A DNA stretch of 64,000 nucleotides, taken from Rheinheimera maricola. GTDB taxonomy: Bacteria > Pseudomonadota > Gammaproteobacteria > Enterobacterales > Alteromonadaceae. The notes beneath the pieces are model-generated. The model saw only the letters and a program-made list of their open reading frames with translations. It had not been told where the DNA came from and ran no database searches. Position 1 is the first letter of the stretch; every line of letters begins with the position of its first letter. The translations under genes and the position numbers were made by a program. The DNA is taken from NCBI RefSeq assembly GCF_016918075.2, contig NZ_JAERPS020000001.1, forward strand, positions 62,001-126,000. Direction: 5' to 3'. This document shows, piece after piece, positions 47,956 through 55,325 of the stretch.

Positions 47956-49506
47956 ATGAAAACGCCCGGCGTTTATATTGTAGAAAAAAGTGCTTTTCCC
48001 AATGCTGTTGTCGAAGTAGCAACGGCTGTACCGGCTTTTGTTGGCTATACAGAAAGAGCGTTAAATGGTACTACATCACTAACTAACCGGCCAGTGCGCA
48101 TCAACGCTATGTCGGAGTTTCAACATTTGTTTGGCATGGCGCCAATACCGTTATTTGACGTGTCACAAGTCAGGCTAACGCCGAACAACAGTGTTGTTGC
48201 TGATGGCAAATACTATTCGCTGACTCAGCTCAGTGGAAAGTATCTGCTGTATTATGCCATGCAGTTGTTTTATCAAAATGGCGGCGGCGTGTGCTATATC
48301 GTATCGGTTGGCAGCTACGCTGATGCTGTTGACGGCGAAAAGCTAATGGCGGGTACCGAGGTGCTTACCAGAGAGCAGGAGCCGACCTTGCTGCTGATCC
48401 CCGACGCGGTATTGCTAGGCGAAGCTGAATGCATTGCTGTGCAACAGGCGGCACTGGCGCATTGCGGTGGCAAGATGCGCAATCGGGTGGCTATTTTAGA
48501 TGTCTGGCAGGGCAATAAACCACGGCAACCCCCTGATGGCGATTGCATTGACAATTTCCGTGGCAAGCTGGGCACTGATTATCTGGATTTTGCTAGCGCT
48601 TATTATCCGTGGCTAAACACCAGCATAGTGCAGCAGAGCAGTCTGAACTATCAGCATTTGGCGCCGGTTGCGTTGTTGCAACAATTGCTAAAACAACAGC
48701 TAAACCTGCCCGATGAGTTACCTTCGCTGCATACCACAGCCAGCGCTGCTGACAAACTGGCGCAATTTAAATTGCAGCAGCAACTCGATGTTATTAGCCA
48801 GCTAAGCGCAGACTGGCGCACGCTTGACAGTGCAGAGCGCATGGCCAAACAACAGCTGTTACATCAAAGCTTGCAAGCTATCAGCCCGCTTTACAACCAG
48901 CTACTTAGCCAAATGTGCGCGATGTTAAATTTACTGCCGCCGGCAGCGGCGATGGCGGGTATTTATACTCTGGTAGATAACACTCACGGCGTATGGAAGG
49001 CACCGGCCAATGTCAGTTTAAGTGCAGTGGTAGCTCCTGCAGTAAACATTACCCACGACGAGCAGGAAGACTTAAACGTTGGTCCACAAGGTATATCAGT
49101 CAATGCTATTCGCAGCTTTGTCGGCAAGGGCGTATTGGTATGGGGTGCCCGCACGCTAGACGGTAACAGCCTGGACTGGCGCTATATCAATGTTCGGCGC
49201 ACCATGATCATGCTGGAAGAGTCTATCCGGCTTGCTACCAAGGCCTATGTGTTTGAAAGCAACACCGCCAGCACCTGGGTGACTCTTAAAAGTATGATTA
49301 GCCATTTTCTTACCGGCATTTGGCAGCGCGGTGGCTTAGCGGGCGCCTCAGCAGAAGATGCCTTTAGTGTTAGAGTAGGCTTGGGTGAAACCATGACCCC
49401 AGACGATATTCTCAACGGTATTTTGCGCGTTACGGTGTTAGTAGCGCTTACCCGGCCGGCCGAGTTTATGCTAATCACACTTGAGCAGCAGATGCAGAAA
49501 TCCTGA
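47956..49506 (+). CDS. contractile-injection-type tail sheath protein
   Basis: A 516-residue protein with the sheath signatures seen in extracellular contractile injection systems (Afp/Pvc type): KTPGVYIVEKSAFPNAVVEVATAVPAFVGYTE at the N-terminus, and at the C-terminus NAIRSFVGKGVLVWGARTLDGNSLDWRYINVRRTMIMLEESI, IWQRGGLAGASAEDAF and LTRPAEFMLITLEQQ. The middle (residues 230-330) is a Gln-rich insert, longer and more helical than usual. Sheath monomers wrap the tube and contract on firing. It directly precedes the tube gene, but no other injection-system gene is present. It could be a relic, an orphan sheath-tube device, or part of the neighbouring envelope system. Confidence 0.9.
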   Translation: MKTPGVYIVEKSAFPNAVVEVATAVPAFVGYTERALNGTTSLTNRPVRINAMSEFQHLFGMAPIPLFDVSQVRLTPNNSVVADGKYYSLTQLSGKYLLYYAMQLFYQNGGGVCYIVSVGSYADAVDGEKLMAGTEVLTREQEPTLLLIPDAVLLGEAECIAVQQAALAHCGGKMRNRVAILDVWQGNKPRQPPDGDCIDNFRGKLGTDYLDFASAYYPWLNTSIVQQSSLNYQHLAPVALLQQLLKQQLNLPDELPSLHTTASAADKLAQFKLQQQLDVISQLSADWRTLDSAERMAKQQLLHQSLQAISPLYNQLLSQMCAMLNLLPPAAAMAGIYTLVDNTHGVWKAPANVSLSAVVAPAVNITHDEQEDLNVGPQGISVNAIRSFVGKGVLVWGARTLDGNSLDWRYINVRRTMIMLEESIRLATKAYVFESNTASTWVTLKSMISHFLTGIWQRGGLAGASAEDAFSVRVGLGETMTPDDILNGILRVTVLVALTRPAEFMLITLEQQMQKS

Positions 49507-49543
49507 TCCACAGGTCACCAATTGGCTTAGCAAGGAGCAAAAA

Positions 49544-50017
49544 ATGGCGGATGACACTTCAACCCAAGCTACTGCAGTATGGCCCATAGCTAAGTTTTAC
49601 TTTCAGGTGCAATGGGATTCACAAGTTATGTGCTTTCAGGAAGTATCGGGCCTGGATGTCGAGACACAAGATATAGATTACCGTGCTGGCGCGCCAAGTA
49701 ATGATAGTAGTCCGACGTTTTCAGCCATCAAGATGCCGGGGCTTAAAAAGCAAAGCAATGTAACTATGAAAAAAGGGCTGTTTAAATTAGATAACAGGTT
49801 CTGGGACTGGTTTAACCAAATCAAGCTCAACACCACAAAGCGCCTGCCCATTACCATCAGTTTGCTGGACGAGGCGGGCGGTACCACCATGGTATGGACA
49901 TTAAGCCATGCCTGGCCCACCAAGATCACCGCAACCAATCTGGACTCAGATGGCAATGAGGTCGCGATAGAGAGCATTGAAATTGCGCATGAAGGTATCA
50001 GCATGGATACCCCGTGA
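49544..50017 (+). CDS. tail tube protein (gp19/Hcp-like, injection-system type)
   Basis: A 157-residue tube protein: WPIAKFYFQVQWDSQVMCFQEVSGLDVETQDIDYRAG, KMPGLKKQSNVTMKKGLF, and WNQIKLNTTKR-type strands with the C-terminal VAIESIEIAHEGISMDTP. This is the T4 gp19/Pvc1-like tube fold that stacks in hexameric rings inside the sheath. The ATG at 49544 follows AAGGAG by 6 bases, a much better start than the frame opening at 49481. It completes a two-gene operon with the sheath, 37 bases after its stop. Confidence 0.9.
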   Translation: MADDTSTQATAVWPIAKFYFQVQWDSQVMCFQEVSGLDVETQDIDYRAGAPSNDSSPTFSAIKMPGLKKQSNVTMKKGLFKLDNRFWDWFNQIKLNTTKRLPITISLLDEAGGTTMVWTLSHAWPTKITATNLDSDGNEVAIESIEIAHEGISMDTP

Positions 50018-50754
50018 CAGGAAAAGCACTGCGGTGCAGCTTGACGGCGATGGTAATACCCCCCGCTTTTAAAGCCCCCAAACCGACCGAAAACAAATCA
50101 GATTGTATACGGTCAACACCAGAGAAATTCTTACATCACAGGCCTGGGATAATACTGAGATGCTACAAAAAACGAGTTTTTACACAGCCTGAGCGATCAG
50201 CGGACGTTAACCCTCGCAGGACAGGCCGAACCACGCGCAGCGGTTTTAGGTCCAGGCCACGAAGTGGCCGATTGTGACTGCGTTAGTTATGCATTTAGTT
50301 CTTCTGGGGTCAGTTATTAAGCCAGCTAGGGTAGCGTTGGTTGATAAGGTCGATAAACTGCCATATTGGCATGCCAAGTTTTCTAGGAAAATCACCTTCA
50401 AAGTAATGCTTAATATCGGCTTCAATTTCAATTTCACTTTCATCTTTACCGCTAACATCATACAAGCTTGATTCATTTGAAATAAAGAATGGCTGATTTT
50501 CGGGATCTGGCTCTACAATGTTTACCAATAGCTGCACTTCCCGGCTCCGCGTCTCTGTTGTCGATAGTAAGCAATTCTCAAAAGTTATACGAAGTATCTT
50601 GATTGCGTGTTGAGTTTTAAGCTTCTACTGAGTTAATAAGCTTGTTTGACATTCGGTTGTTAACTTTTACAAGTTTGAAATGTATTAAAAAGCTGTTGTT
50701 GAGAATGCCACCAATTGCATGCTGTTCCTATTTTATGTAAATCCATGAGGGCTT
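50018..50754. other. 737-base region with no clearly intact gene
   Basis: After the tube gene all three forward frames are broken by stops. Frame fragments (for example one around 50170-50310 with an EPRAAVLGPGHEVADCDC stretch) look coding-like but match nothing I recognise. The reverse strand carries one short frame (50310-50537). Base composition changes from GC-balanced to AT-rich near 50330, so an old junction probably lies here. A palindrome, GGCCACGAAGTGGCC, is at 50255-50269. A third injection-system gene might be expected here, but none is recognisable. Confidence 0.5.
50310..50537 (-). CDS. short hypothetical protein or truncated relic
   Basis: A 75-residue acidic frame from a GTG; the open frame continues upstream to about 50620 without an ATG. 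It contains VNIVEPDPENQPFFISN, EIEIEADIKHYFEGDFPRKL and MPIWQFIDLINQRYP, with good secondary-structure rhythm and low codon noise, so it looks like real protein sequence. The lack of a start in the longer frame suggests the 3' part of a gene that lost its 5' end. No family is recognised. Confidence 0.35.
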   Translation of the reverse strand: MQLLVNIVEPDPENQPFFISNESSLYDVSGKDESEIEIEADIKHYFEGDFPRKLGMPIWQFIDLINQRYPSWLNN

Positions 50755-52524
50755 ATGAAAAAGTTTTTGATTCTATTGGTTCTTTTAATCACCGCAGGCC
50801 AAGCAAGAGCTGAATTGGATACCAACCTAGGGTTGGGAACTGAGTATGATGTTAAAGATAAAATACTTATCCAAACGCGTGACGGTGCTGAGATTTCCGC
50901 AATTGTAGTGAAGAAAAAAGGAAATAGTTTGCCGCTTCCTACAATTTTTCAATTCACTATATACGTCCGGGACGATAAAAATGGAAGAGATATTAATAGT
51001 TTAAAAAAAGCAGTTGATAATGGATATGTTGGTGTGATTGCCTATTCTAGGGGGAAACGTCATAGTTCAGACAATGTATTTCCTTATGAGACTGATGGAA
51101 AGGATGCGTACGATGTAATCAATTGGATCAGCAAACAGACATGGAGCAATGGAAAAGTTGGTATGTATGGTGGTAGCTACAATGGATTTACTCAGTGGGC
51201 AGCAACCAAACAACTAAACCCATCTTTGAAGACAATCGTACCTTATGTAGCTAATAGGCCAGGCATGGGGTTGCCTATGGAAAGCAACATCTTTATAAAT
51301 CCTAATTATGAATGGGCTTTTTATGTCACCAACAACAAAAGACTAGACAACGTCGTTGGCAATGATCGAGCTCGATTTCGTAAAATGCAAAATATTTGGT
51401 GGGAAACAGGCCGCCCTTATCGAGAACTGGATGAAATAGATGGTCAGCCAAATAAGTTTTTTCAAAAATGGTTGTTGCACCCTAGCTATGATGAGTATTG
51501 GCAGTCAATGGTGCCATATAAAGAAGAATTCGCGAATATAGATATTCCTGTGTTATCTGTGGATGGTTATTATAATGATTCACAAGTGTCTGGGCTCTAC
51601 TATCTTAGACAACACCTTAAGTATAATCCTAATGCTCAACATTATTTAATTATTGGTCCATATGACCATTTCGGTGCTCAGCGTGGTGGTCAATCTAACA
51701 TGCGAGGGTTGGCAATTGATGATAACGCATTAATAGACTTGAATAAAATTACTTATGAGTGGTTTGACTACATTCTGAAAGAAGGTGTGAAACCTAGTTT
51801 TTTGAAGGACAAAGTAAATTATTATGTGATGGGCGAAAATGTATGGCGTAGCGCACCAACTATAGAATCAATGAGTAATTCAACTCTTCAGTTATTTTTA
51901 ACTGAAAAAGAAGATTTTGTTAGTAAATTTTACAAATTGGATTCTAGAAGGCCGGCTAAGGAAGACTACCTGCAGCAAGAGGTTGACTTTTCAGATCGTA
52001 AAATTTCAAATAACGATTATTATCCAGACCCTATTATACGAGACCAGATAGATACTGAAAATGGGTATGTATTTGTTAGTGACACTTTTAATAATGAAAC
52101 GATTGTAAATGGTTCCTTTAGCGGTGAGCTTGTAGTAAGTATCAATAAGAAAGATGTTGATCTTGGCATTACGTTATATGAGTTATTACCTAATGGGAAG
52201 TATTTTCATCTATCCTACAATATTTTTCGCGCTAGCTATTCGAACGATCCTAGTAAAAGGAATTTGCTTACCCCAGGTAAAAAGGAAAAACTAAAATTTT
52301 ACGACTCTCGCTTAATTAGCAGGAAAATGGAGAAAGGTAGTCGTTTAGTTGTATATGTAAATGTCAATAAGAACCCTTTTTCTCAAATTAATTATGGCAC
52401 AGGAACCGACGTAAGCGATGAAAGTATTAACGATGCTGAAGAAGAGCTTATAATAAATTGGTACAACGAGAGTTTCATTAACGTTCCAGTTTTAAAAAAA
52501 AGTGTCAAGAATTTAAATGGATAG
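50755..52524 (+). CDS. secreted CocE/NonD-family (S15-type) alpha/beta hydrolase
   Basis: A 589-residue exported hydrolase with a signal peptide (LLVLLITAGQARA). It has the X-Pro dipeptidyl-peptidase/cocaine-esterase layout: nucleophile motif YGGSYNGF with Ser141, IGPYDHFGAQRGG with the catalytic His, and a C-terminal jelly-roll PepX_C domain (from about residue 440). Natural substrates of this group are peptides or esters and cannot be told from sequence. Base composition is clearly AT-richer than the core genes, and it lies against an IS3-family element, so horizontal origin is likely. Confidence 0.85.
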   Translation: MKKFLILLVLLITAGQARAELDTNLGLGTEYDVKDKILIQTRDGAEISAIVVKKKGNSLPLPTIFQFTIYVRDDKNGRDINSLKKAVDNGYVGVIAYSRGKRHSSDNVFPYETDGKDAYDVINWISKQTWSNGKVGMYGGSYNGFTQWAATKQLNPSLKTIVPYVANRPGMGLPMESNIFINPNYEWAFYVTNNKRLDNVVGNDRARFRKMQNIWWETGRPYRELDEIDGQPNKFFQKWLLHPSYDEYWQSMVPYKEEFANIDIPVLSVDGYYNDSQVSGLYYLRQHLKYNPNAQHYLIIGPYDHFGAQRGGQSNMRGLAIDDNALIDLNKITYEWFDYILKEGVKPSFLKDKVNYYVMGENVWRSAPTIESMSNSTLQLFLTEKEDFVSKFYKLDSRRPAKEDYLQQEVDFSDRKISNNDYYPDPIIRDQIDTENGYVFVSDTFNNETIVNGSFSGELVVSINKKDVDLGITLYELLPNGKYFHLSYNIFRASYSNDPSKRNLLTPGKKEKLKFYDSRLISRKMEKGSRLVVYVNVNKNPFSQINYGTGTDVSDESINDAEEELIINWYNESFINVPVLKKSVKNLNG

Positions 52525-52601
52525 AAATGACCTTTCCCCCAAATTTAAAACCATGACATCGATGAGATTTCCAAAAAAATGGAGCCAATGGAGATCTCAA
52601 A

Positions 52602-52865
52602 ATGAAAAAGCGTTACACCGAAGAGCAAATTATCAAAGCTATCAAGCAGCATGAAGCAGGGGCAAAGGTCGACGACATTTGCCGTGACATGGGCGTTTCT
52701 GTTGGCACGTTCTACAACTGGCGTAGCAAGTATGCCGGACTTGAAGTGAACGAGGCCAGGCGGCTGAAGGAGCTTGAAGTCGAAAATAATAAGCTTAAAA
52801 AGGTGTTGGCTGACAAGATGCTGGAAGTCGAAGCCATGAAGGATGTGCTGTCAAGAAAGTGGTGA
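52602..52865 (+). CDS. IS3-family transposase OrfA (outer element)
   Basis: An 87-residue DNA-binding subunit: YTEEQIIKAIKQHEAGAKVDDICRDMGVSVGTFYNWRSKYAGLE is the helix-turn-helix, followed by the leucine-zipper ELEVENNKLKKVLADKMLEVEAM. It is intact, but its partner orfB is destroyed. In intact elements a -1 slip near the end (RKW followed by TGA) makes the OrfAB fusion. Confidence 0.85.
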   Translation: MKKRYTEEQIIKAIKQHEAGAKVDDICRDMGVSVGTFYNWRSKYAGLEVNEARRLKELEVENNKLKKVLADKMLEVEAMKDVLSRKW

Positions 52866-53014
52866 CGCCAGCGGCAAGGAAACCTGTTGCTCAATATCTG
52901 ATTGACGCATTTCGCCTGAGTGAGCGGGTGGTCTGTAAGCTGGCGGGGCTAAGCCGAACGGCATTTCGCTATAAACCTGAGACAAGTACAGATAGCAGGG
53001 TAATACACCCATTT

Positions 53015-53866
53015 TTAATTGACGCTAAAAGTAGAAGGTTGCGTTATTAAAGCCTGTTTGTATTTCGGTGGTATGCCACCAATTGCCTTGTTTGGTCGTT
53101 CATTATTGTAAAACCAAAGCCATTCTGTCGCATGATCTTGCACTTCGGCAATACTGCTGAATAAATATTGGTTTAGCCATTCGTAGCGAACGGTGCGGTT
53201 ATACCGCTCCACATAAGCATTTTGCTGTGGGTTGCCAGGCTGGATAAACTTCAGTTCTACATCATGTTTTTCGGCCCACTCAGCCAGTAAAGCACTGATA
53301 TATTCCGGGCCATTGTCGCTACGTATTTGCTTGGGTTTGCCACGCCATTCAATAACTTGATTGAGCGTGCGGACAACGCGTTCAGCCGGTAGCGAGAAGT
53401 CGACCTCAATCGCCAGACCTTCACGGTTAAAATCATCAATGATATTGAGCAGCCTGAAGCTGCGGCCATCTTCAAGCTGGTCATGCATAAAATCCATAGA
53501 CCAACACTGGTTCATTGCATCAGGCACAGCTAGTGCATCAGGTTTATCCCGTTTTAAGCGTTTCTTCGGCTTTATGCGCAGATTAAGTTCCAGCTCCCGA
53601 TAAATCCTCAACACCCGTTTATGGTTCCAGCTAAAGCGTTTCACGTTGCGTAAAAAGTAAAAACACATACCAAAGCCCCAACTGCGGTGCGTTGTCGTTA
53701 GCCGAAGCAGCCAGTCAGCAATTAGCGCGTTCTCGTCACTTAGTTTGGCCTGATAGCGATAACAGGTTTCGCTAAGCCCAAACAAGGCACACGCTAACTT
53801 GATGGCAATGGAATGGTTTTGCACCGCCTTTTGCGCCAACTCCCGTCGGCGCGACGGCTTTACCAC
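53015..53866 (-). CDS. IS3-family transposase OrfB (nested element), DDE integrase
   Basis: A 283-residue rve-type integrase with the complete catalytic triad: Asp in [13 protein letters not shown], Asp in [10 protein letters not shown], and Glu in [10 protein letters not shown]. The N-terminal HTH_21 region contains [17 protein letters not shown] and HRSWGFGMC. It begins in an overlapping frame (GTG at 53866), so it is probably made as an OrfAB fusion by slippage on the A7G run read from 53873. Confidence 0.93.
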   Translation of the reverse strand: MVKPSRRRELAQKAVQNHSIAIKLACALFGLSETCYRYQAKLSDENALIADWLLRLTTTHRSWGFGMCFYFLRNVKRFSWNHKRVLRIYRELELNLRIKPKKRLKRDKPDALAVPDAMNQCWSMDFMHDQLEDGRSFRLLNIIDDFNREGLAIEVDFSLPAERVVRTLNQVIEWRGKPKQIRSDNGPEYISALLAEWAEKHDVELKFIQPGNPQQNAYVERYNRTVRYEWLNQYLFSSIAEVQDHATEWLWFYNNERPNKAIGGIPPKYKQALITQPSTFSVN

Positions 53867-54126
53867 TTTTTTTCGATGGCCTCTTTGAGGATTTCAGCTT
53901 TTAGCCGCTCTTCGGCATACATCTTTTTAAGCCGGGCATTTTCGGTTTCCAGCTCTTTCAATCTAGCCATCATGGACGCATCCATGCCGCCAAACTTGGC
54001 GCGCCATTTATAGAAGGTAGCCGAACTCATACCATGCTCACGGCACAGCTCTGGCACAGGTGCGCCGGCTTCGGCTTGTTTTAAGATTGCCAGGATTTGG
54101 CTGTCACTAAATTTTGATGTTTTCAT
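53860..54126 (-). CDS. IS3-family transposase OrfA (nested element)
   Basis: An 88-residue protein: [45 protein letters not shown] is the helix-turn-helix, followed by a leucine-zipper segment ([26 protein letters not shown]). Typical of the IS407/IS51-like branch. It ends in KKW with a slippery A7G just before the stop. Confidence 0.93.
   Translation of the reverse strand: MKTSKFSDSQILAILKQAEAGAPVPELCREHGMSSATFYKWRAKFGGMDASMMARLKELETENARLKKMYAEERLKAEILKEAIEKKW
53866..53873 (-). promoter_or_regulatory. programmed -1 frameshift site of nested IS
   Basis: Read on the reverse strand the sequence is seven A followed by G (contains A-AAA-AAG), six codons from the orfA end and inside the orfA/orfB overlap. 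This is the standard slippery heptamer of IS3 elements. Confidence 0.75.
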
Positions 54127-54197
54127 GCAGAATCTCCTGCGTTTATGTTACGAGAAAATTCTACTTTTGACGTCAGTTATTTTTAGGGTGTATTACC

Positions 54198-54223
54198 GCA
54201 GCCTCAGAAAGCAGCCTCAGAAA
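54198..54223 (+). repeat. 13-bp tandem duplication GCAGCCTCAGAAA
   Basis: Two perfect adjacent copies begin exactly at the right target duplication of the nested IS. Removing one copy restores the outer OrfB frame. Confidence 0.9.
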
Positions 54224-54520
54224 GCGCTTAAAGGCGCTGGCAACGCAATACCCGCGCTATGGCTATCTGATGCTACATGGCTTACTACGGGGCGAAGGCT
54301 GGGTTAAAAATCGTAAACGCACGTATCGGCTTTACACCGAAGAAGGCTTACAGGTTCGGACGAAGAAACGCAAAAAATTGACCCGGCCGCGACAGCCGAT
54401 TGATTTACCAGCAAGGCCATGTTCTTCTGGAGTAAAGAAACAGGTGTCACATTAGGCTTTATTCAGCCGGGTAAACCAACACAGAATGCGTTTGTCGAAA
54501 GCCTAAATGATAAAATCAAT

Positions 54521-55213
54521 TTACGGCAACAATAAATCAGAGAACGTTTTATCACGGTTGTTGAAATAGTTAAGATCAACTTCTTTTTCCACCCCGGGAA
54601 GCGTTGATTGCTCTGTCCATTGCCAAAAGTGCCAATCCAGCCATCCTTTTGGACTGACGGGTTTTTCCACTCCATACTCCGCAATCCACAATGGATACTG
54701 GCCAAACTTGTCAGTCATATTCTTGTTCCAGAAGGTGCGGCCGGTGTAAATGATCGGTTTTTTACCGTAATGCGCTGTCAAAATATTAACAAATACCTGA
54801 AGTTTGTCTGCCACATCAGGGGCGGTGTTTTTGCCCAGTAACTCGATGTCTACTGCAGGTACCAAATCTCCACTGCTTAGATTGACAGTATCGATAAAAA
54901 ACTGCGCTTGTTTCTCTGGCGGATCTTCGGTGACATAAAAATGATAGGCGCCACGCACAATGCCTGTTTTTTCAGCATTCTGCCAGTGCGAATCAAAGTT
55001 AGGGTCTTTGTCATCCATGCCTTCAGTGGCTTTGATAAAGACAAAACGCATTCCCGCTTTAGATAGCTTTTGCCAATCCACTTCGCCGTTATGGTGCGAC
55101 AGATCAAGCCCGTGGTACTCAATATTTTTGCTATCGTCTGCTGTAGCGCCAACCTGAACCGACGTAAAAAACAGTACAACGAAAACGCTAAGCACAAAGG
55201 CTATTTTTTTCAT
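54521..55213 (-). CDS. exported GH25-family lysozyme
   Basis: A 230-residue muramidase with a signal peptide (FVLSVFVVLFFTSVQVGATA). The GH25 pattern is complete: YHGLDLSHHNGEVDWQKLSKAGMRFVFIKATEG with the substrate Asp, GAYHFYVTEDPPEKQAQFF, VPAVDIELLGKN with the catalytic Asp and Glu in DIE, and PLWIAEYG with a late FWQWT. The ATG at 55213 follows AAGGGTAAT; a reading from 55249 would precede the signal by extra residues. AT-rich and adjoining the IS remnant, whose decayed end overlaps its stop codon, so it was probably acquired. Confidence 0.88.
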   Translation of the reverse strand: MKKIAFVLSVFVVLFFTSVQVGATADDSKNIEYHGLDLSHHNGEVDWQKLSKAGMRFVFIKATEGMDDKDPNFDSHWQNAEKTGIVRGAYHFYVTEDPPEKQAQFFIDTVNLSSGDLVPAVDIELLGKNTAPDVADKLQVFVNILTAHYGKKPIIYTGRTFWNKNMTDKFGQYPLWIAEYGVEKPVSPKGWLDWHFWQWTEQSTLPGVEKEVDLNYFNNRDKTFSDLLLP

Positions 55214-55325
55214 ATTACCCTTAAGAATGATATCTGGCATCCAAAGCAACCTCGTTTTAATTTAGCCAAGCTTTACCCTTTAATCTGGCATTTCGCACAA
55301 TACCAAACTTTGTAAACACTTCTTC

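Larger units (their letters stand above)
52999..54197 (-). mobile_element. IS3-family (IS407-like) element, nested copy, 1199 bp
   Basis: Inverted ends GGTAATACACCC (52999-53010) and GGGTGTATTACC (54186-54197), with further matching inner bases TGACG..AAAAGTAGAA. It is flanked by the 4-bp direct repeat GCAG (52995-52998 and 54198-54201), the duplication length typical of the IS407 group. Both ORFs are complete, so the element may be active. Confidence 0.92.
52528..54515 (+). mobile_element. broken IS3-family (IS407-like) element, outer copy
   Basis: Starts with TGACCTTTCCCCC at 52528, only four bases after the hydrolase stop. It carries an intact orfA and a decayed orfB. It is interrupted by a second IS (52999-54197), has a 13-bp tandem duplication that shifts the frame, an internal deletion near 54410, and no right inverted repeat, so it cannot move by itself. 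Confidence 0.75.
52859..54515 (+). pseudogene. IS3-family transposase OrfB (outer element), interrupted and decayed
   Basis: The N-terminal 46 residues (TPAARKPVAQYLIDAFRLSERVVCKLAGLSRTAFRYKPE) read into the nested IS at 52998. After it, the sequence resumes only if one copy of a duplicated 13-mer (GCAGCCTCAGAAA, 54198-54223) is removed: RLKALATQYPRYGYLMLHGLLRGEGW, RTYRLYTEEGLQVRTKKRKK. It then jumps, near 54410, straight to SKAMFFWSKETGVTLGFIQPGKPTQNAFVESLN, losing the first two catalytic Asp residues. The 3' end is missing. Non-functional. Confidence 0.85.

Noticed and set aside
50014..50277. Forward 87-codon frame directly after the tube gene as a third injection-system gene
   Set aside because: It starts with a GTG overlapping the tube stop, is rich in Arg, Pro and Lys without secondary-structure pattern, and matches no tube, LysM or baseplate protein I know. 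More likely eroded or intergenic DNA.
50255..50300. Integron attC site around GGCCACGAAGTGGCC and GCGTTAGTTATGC
   Set aside because: The core sites do not fit the paired RYYYAAC/GTTRRRY pattern and there is no integrase.
50246..50476. Reverse frame overlapping the 50310-50537 frame
   Set aside because: It is the other reading frame over the better candidate and has no clear start or domain.
54125..54455. Two forward frames near 54.2-54.4 kb as independent genes
   Set aside because: They are pieces of the outer IS3 orfB split by the 13-bp duplication; the transposase motifs (RYGY, EEGLQVRTK) show this.
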